Part shown: positions 5,531-6,548 of the stretch, piece by piece | Layout: every line of letters begins with the position of its first letter | Numbering within the stretch: the first letter of the stretch is position 1 | NCBI GenBank assembly: GCA_040376705.1 | Contig: JBEIQE010000030.1 | Span: 1-6,548 of the forward strand | Source: JBEIQE01 sp040376705 | GTDB taxonomy: Bacteria; Pseudomonadota; Alphaproteobacteria; UBA2400 | Direction of reading: 5' to 3' | Length of the DNA stretch: 6,548 bases | Notes under the pieces: model-generated | Databases searched by the model: none | What the model was told of the DNA's origin: nothing | The model's input: the letters and a program-made list of their open reading frames with translations, nothing else | Made by a program: the position numbers and the translations under genes

Positions 5531-6028
5531 GTGGATCGTGCTCAAAAAAAGCAGACGGTTTCCGACCTGAACCAGAGCTTGTTGGCATCTGAAGGTGTTG
5601 TTCTGGCCCACAACCTGGGTCTGAATGCATCGGCTATCGCTGACCTGCGCAAGAAGGTTCGTGGCGCAAACGGTCGCTTCAAAGTAGCAAAGAACAGGCT
5701 GATTTCACTTGCACTCAAAGGTACGAAGTTCGAAGGCCTCGACGACAAGCTCGTTGGTCCTACGGCAATTGTGTACGGCGCAGATCCTTTTGCGCTGACC
5801 AAGGTCATTGTGACCTTTGCCAAGGGCAACGATAAGCTCAAAGTCATCGGCGGCTCGATGGACGGCAATGTCATGGATGCCAAGGGTGTTGAAACCCTTG
5901 CCAAGATGCCGAGCCTCAACGAACTGCGTGGTACGATCATCGGTCTGCTCCAGGCTCCTGGTAGCCAGCTGGCCCGTGTTCTTAACGCGTATGCGACCAA
6001 AGAGGGCGGCGATCAGCCTGCTGCGTAA
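5531..6028 (+). CDS. rplJ: 50S ribosomal protein L10
   Basis: Base of the L12 stalk: the N-terminal domain binds 23S rRNA beside L11, and the C-terminal helix holds the L12 dimers. The protein is 165 aa, starting at GTG. DRAQKKQTVSDLN at the N-terminus matches alphaproteobacterial L10 (normally MDRAQK). FKVAKNRL (50-57), GPTAI (76-80) and VIGGSMDG (105-112) are family positions. The C-terminal helix, after MPSLNELRG (126-134), reads GLLQAPGSQLARVLNAY and seems to have room for two L12-binding repeats. From memory, alphaproteobacterial L10 is often about 172 aa, with an extra repeat. The gene is controlled by the structured leader before it and lies 32 bases before rplL. Confidence 0.97.
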   Translation: MDRAQKKQTVSDLNQSLLASEGVVLAHNLGLNASAIADLRKKVRGANGRFKVAKNRLISLALKGTKFEGLDDKLVGPTAIVYGADPFALTKVIVTFAKGNDKLKVIGGSMDGNVMDAKGVETLAKMPSLNELRGTIIGLLQAPGSQLARVLNAYATKEGGDQPAA

Positions 6029-6060
6029 TCAATTAAACTAACTTTTACTGGAGTAACAAA

Positions 6061-6432
6061 ATGAGCAAGTTGGAAAAGCTGGTCGACGACCTTTCGGCCC
6101 TGACTGTTATCGAAGCTGCTGAACTGAGCAAGCTGCTGGAAACCAAGTGGGGCGTTAGCGCCGCTGCTCCGGTTGCCGCTGCTGGCGGTGCTGCTGCTGC
6201 TCCGGCTGGCGAAGCCCAGACCGAGTTCACCGTGATGCTCGTAGAGGGCGGCGCGAACAAGATCAACGTCATTAAGGAAGTTCGTGCTGTTCAGCCCGCA
6301 CTCGGCCTTAAGGAAGCCAAGGATCTGGTTGAAGCTGCTCCCAAGGCCATCAAGGAAGGTGTGTCGAAGGAAGAAGCCGAGAAGATCAAGAAGCAGTTTG
6401 AAGCTGTTGGTGCCAAGGTCGAGATCAAGTAA
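6061..6432 (+). CDS. rplL: 50S ribosomal protein L7/L12
   Basis: Multi-copy stalk protein that recruits and stimulates the GTPase factors EF-Tu, EF-G, IF2 and RF3. The protein is 123 aa. The N-terminal dimerisation and L10-binding region (1-32) contains LSALTVIEAAELSKLLE. A flexible Ala/Gly/Pro hinge (about 33-52) follows, then the globular domain (about 54-123) with GGANKINVIKEVR and LGLKEAKDLVEAAPKAIKEG. The loop between VIKEVR and LGLKEAK reads AVQPA, one residue longer than the E. coli GATG. The start is preceded by GGAG (6050-6053) at seven bases. In E. coli L12 is made in excess over L10 through strong translation of rplL, and a separate good site here is compatible with that. Confidence 0.98.
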   Translation: MSKLEKLVDDLSALTVIEAAELSKLLETKWGVSAAAPVAAAGGAAAAPAGEAQTEFTVMLVEGGANKINVIKEVRAVQPALGLKEAKDLVEAAPKAIKEGVSKEEAEKIKKQFEAVGAKVEIK

Positions 6433-6466
6433 GACCTTGCACGGGATCTTTCACCCGTATGTAAAA

Positions 6467-6510
6467 GGGACGGTGGTTGGCAAGTCTGCCAGCCACCGAG
6501 CCCTCTTTGT
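6467..6510 (+). terminator. rplL-rpoB attenuator-type hairpin
   Basis: CGGTGGTTGGCA (6471-6482) pairs with TGCCAGCCACCG (6487-6498), 12 bp with one G-U, around AGTC. An outer GGG/CCC (6467-6469 with 6501-6503) extends it across a small internal loop. The following TCTTTGTTGT is only a moderate T tract. In E. coli the same place has a leaky terminator and an RNase III cut that lower rpoBC relative to the ribosomal genes. This hairpin could do either. Confidence 0.6.
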
Positions 6511-6548
6511 TGTAGATATAATAATTCCAAGTTTTTCTGACGCTGGAG
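6511..6548 (+). other. Spacer leading to expected rpoB
   Basis: This stretch is AT-rich and ends in CTGGAG (6543-6548), whose GGAG is likely the ribosome binding site of the next gene. By gene order this should be rpoB, but no coding sequence of it is inside the window. Confidence 0.5.

Noticed and set aside
6517..6522. Perfect TATAAT before rpoB
   Set aside because: No -35-like sequence lies 16-18 bases upstream; that stretch is the arm of the hairpin. AT-rich spacers give such hexamers by chance.

Overview
The window is the translation/transcription 'core' locus of a bacterium, almost certainly an alphaproteobacterium. The order is tuf, [insert], tRNA-Trp(CCA), secE, nusG, rplK, rplA, rplJ, rplL, with rpoB expected just past the right edge. 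The assignment rests on this gene order, a short single-membrane-span SecE (65 aa), the style of the EF-Tu and L10 sequences, and the moderately GC-rich DNA. I cannot name a genus.

Layout. Positions 1-1191 hold a complete tuf gene (EF-Tu) closed by a strong terminator. Positions 1207-2925 hold genes I do not expect between tuf and tRNA-Trp: a 96-aa orphan on the + strand with a terminator on each side, then on the - strand a small Cys/Ser-rich lipoprotein and, upstream of it, a HAD-family phosphatase. Positions 2926-3225 are non-coding and divergent. They are GC-rich with short repeats on the left and AT-rich on the right, with a perfect 12-bp inverted repeat (3063-3113) and a possible stable-RNA promoter. 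Positions 3226-3301 are tRNA-Trp. Positions 3333-6432 are six tightly spaced + strand genes for SecE, NusG, L11, L1, L10 and L7/L12.

How it works together. EF-Tu delivers aminoacyl-tRNA to the ribosome. L11, L1, L10 and L12 build the two ribosomal stalks, which recruit and activate elongation factors. NusG couples RNA polymerase to the ribosome, and SecE is a translocon subunit. Three RNA control points can be read from the sequence. The rplK leader carries a copy of the 23S rRNA L1-binding helix (4111-4143), implying feedback by L1. The rplA-rplJ spacer carries a large foldable leader (5316-5530) where L10 feedback is expected. A hairpin after rplL (6467-6503) sits where E. coli has its rplL-rpoB attenuator.

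Most of the window is ordinary housekeeping DNA and I see no undescribed multi-gene system. The parts worth a second look are the insert and its near-duplicate terminators, the 12-bp inverted repeat, an unusual U-U pair in the tRNA-Trp T stem, competing folds in the L10 leader, and small stalk-protein differences (short L10 tail, one extra residue in L12).
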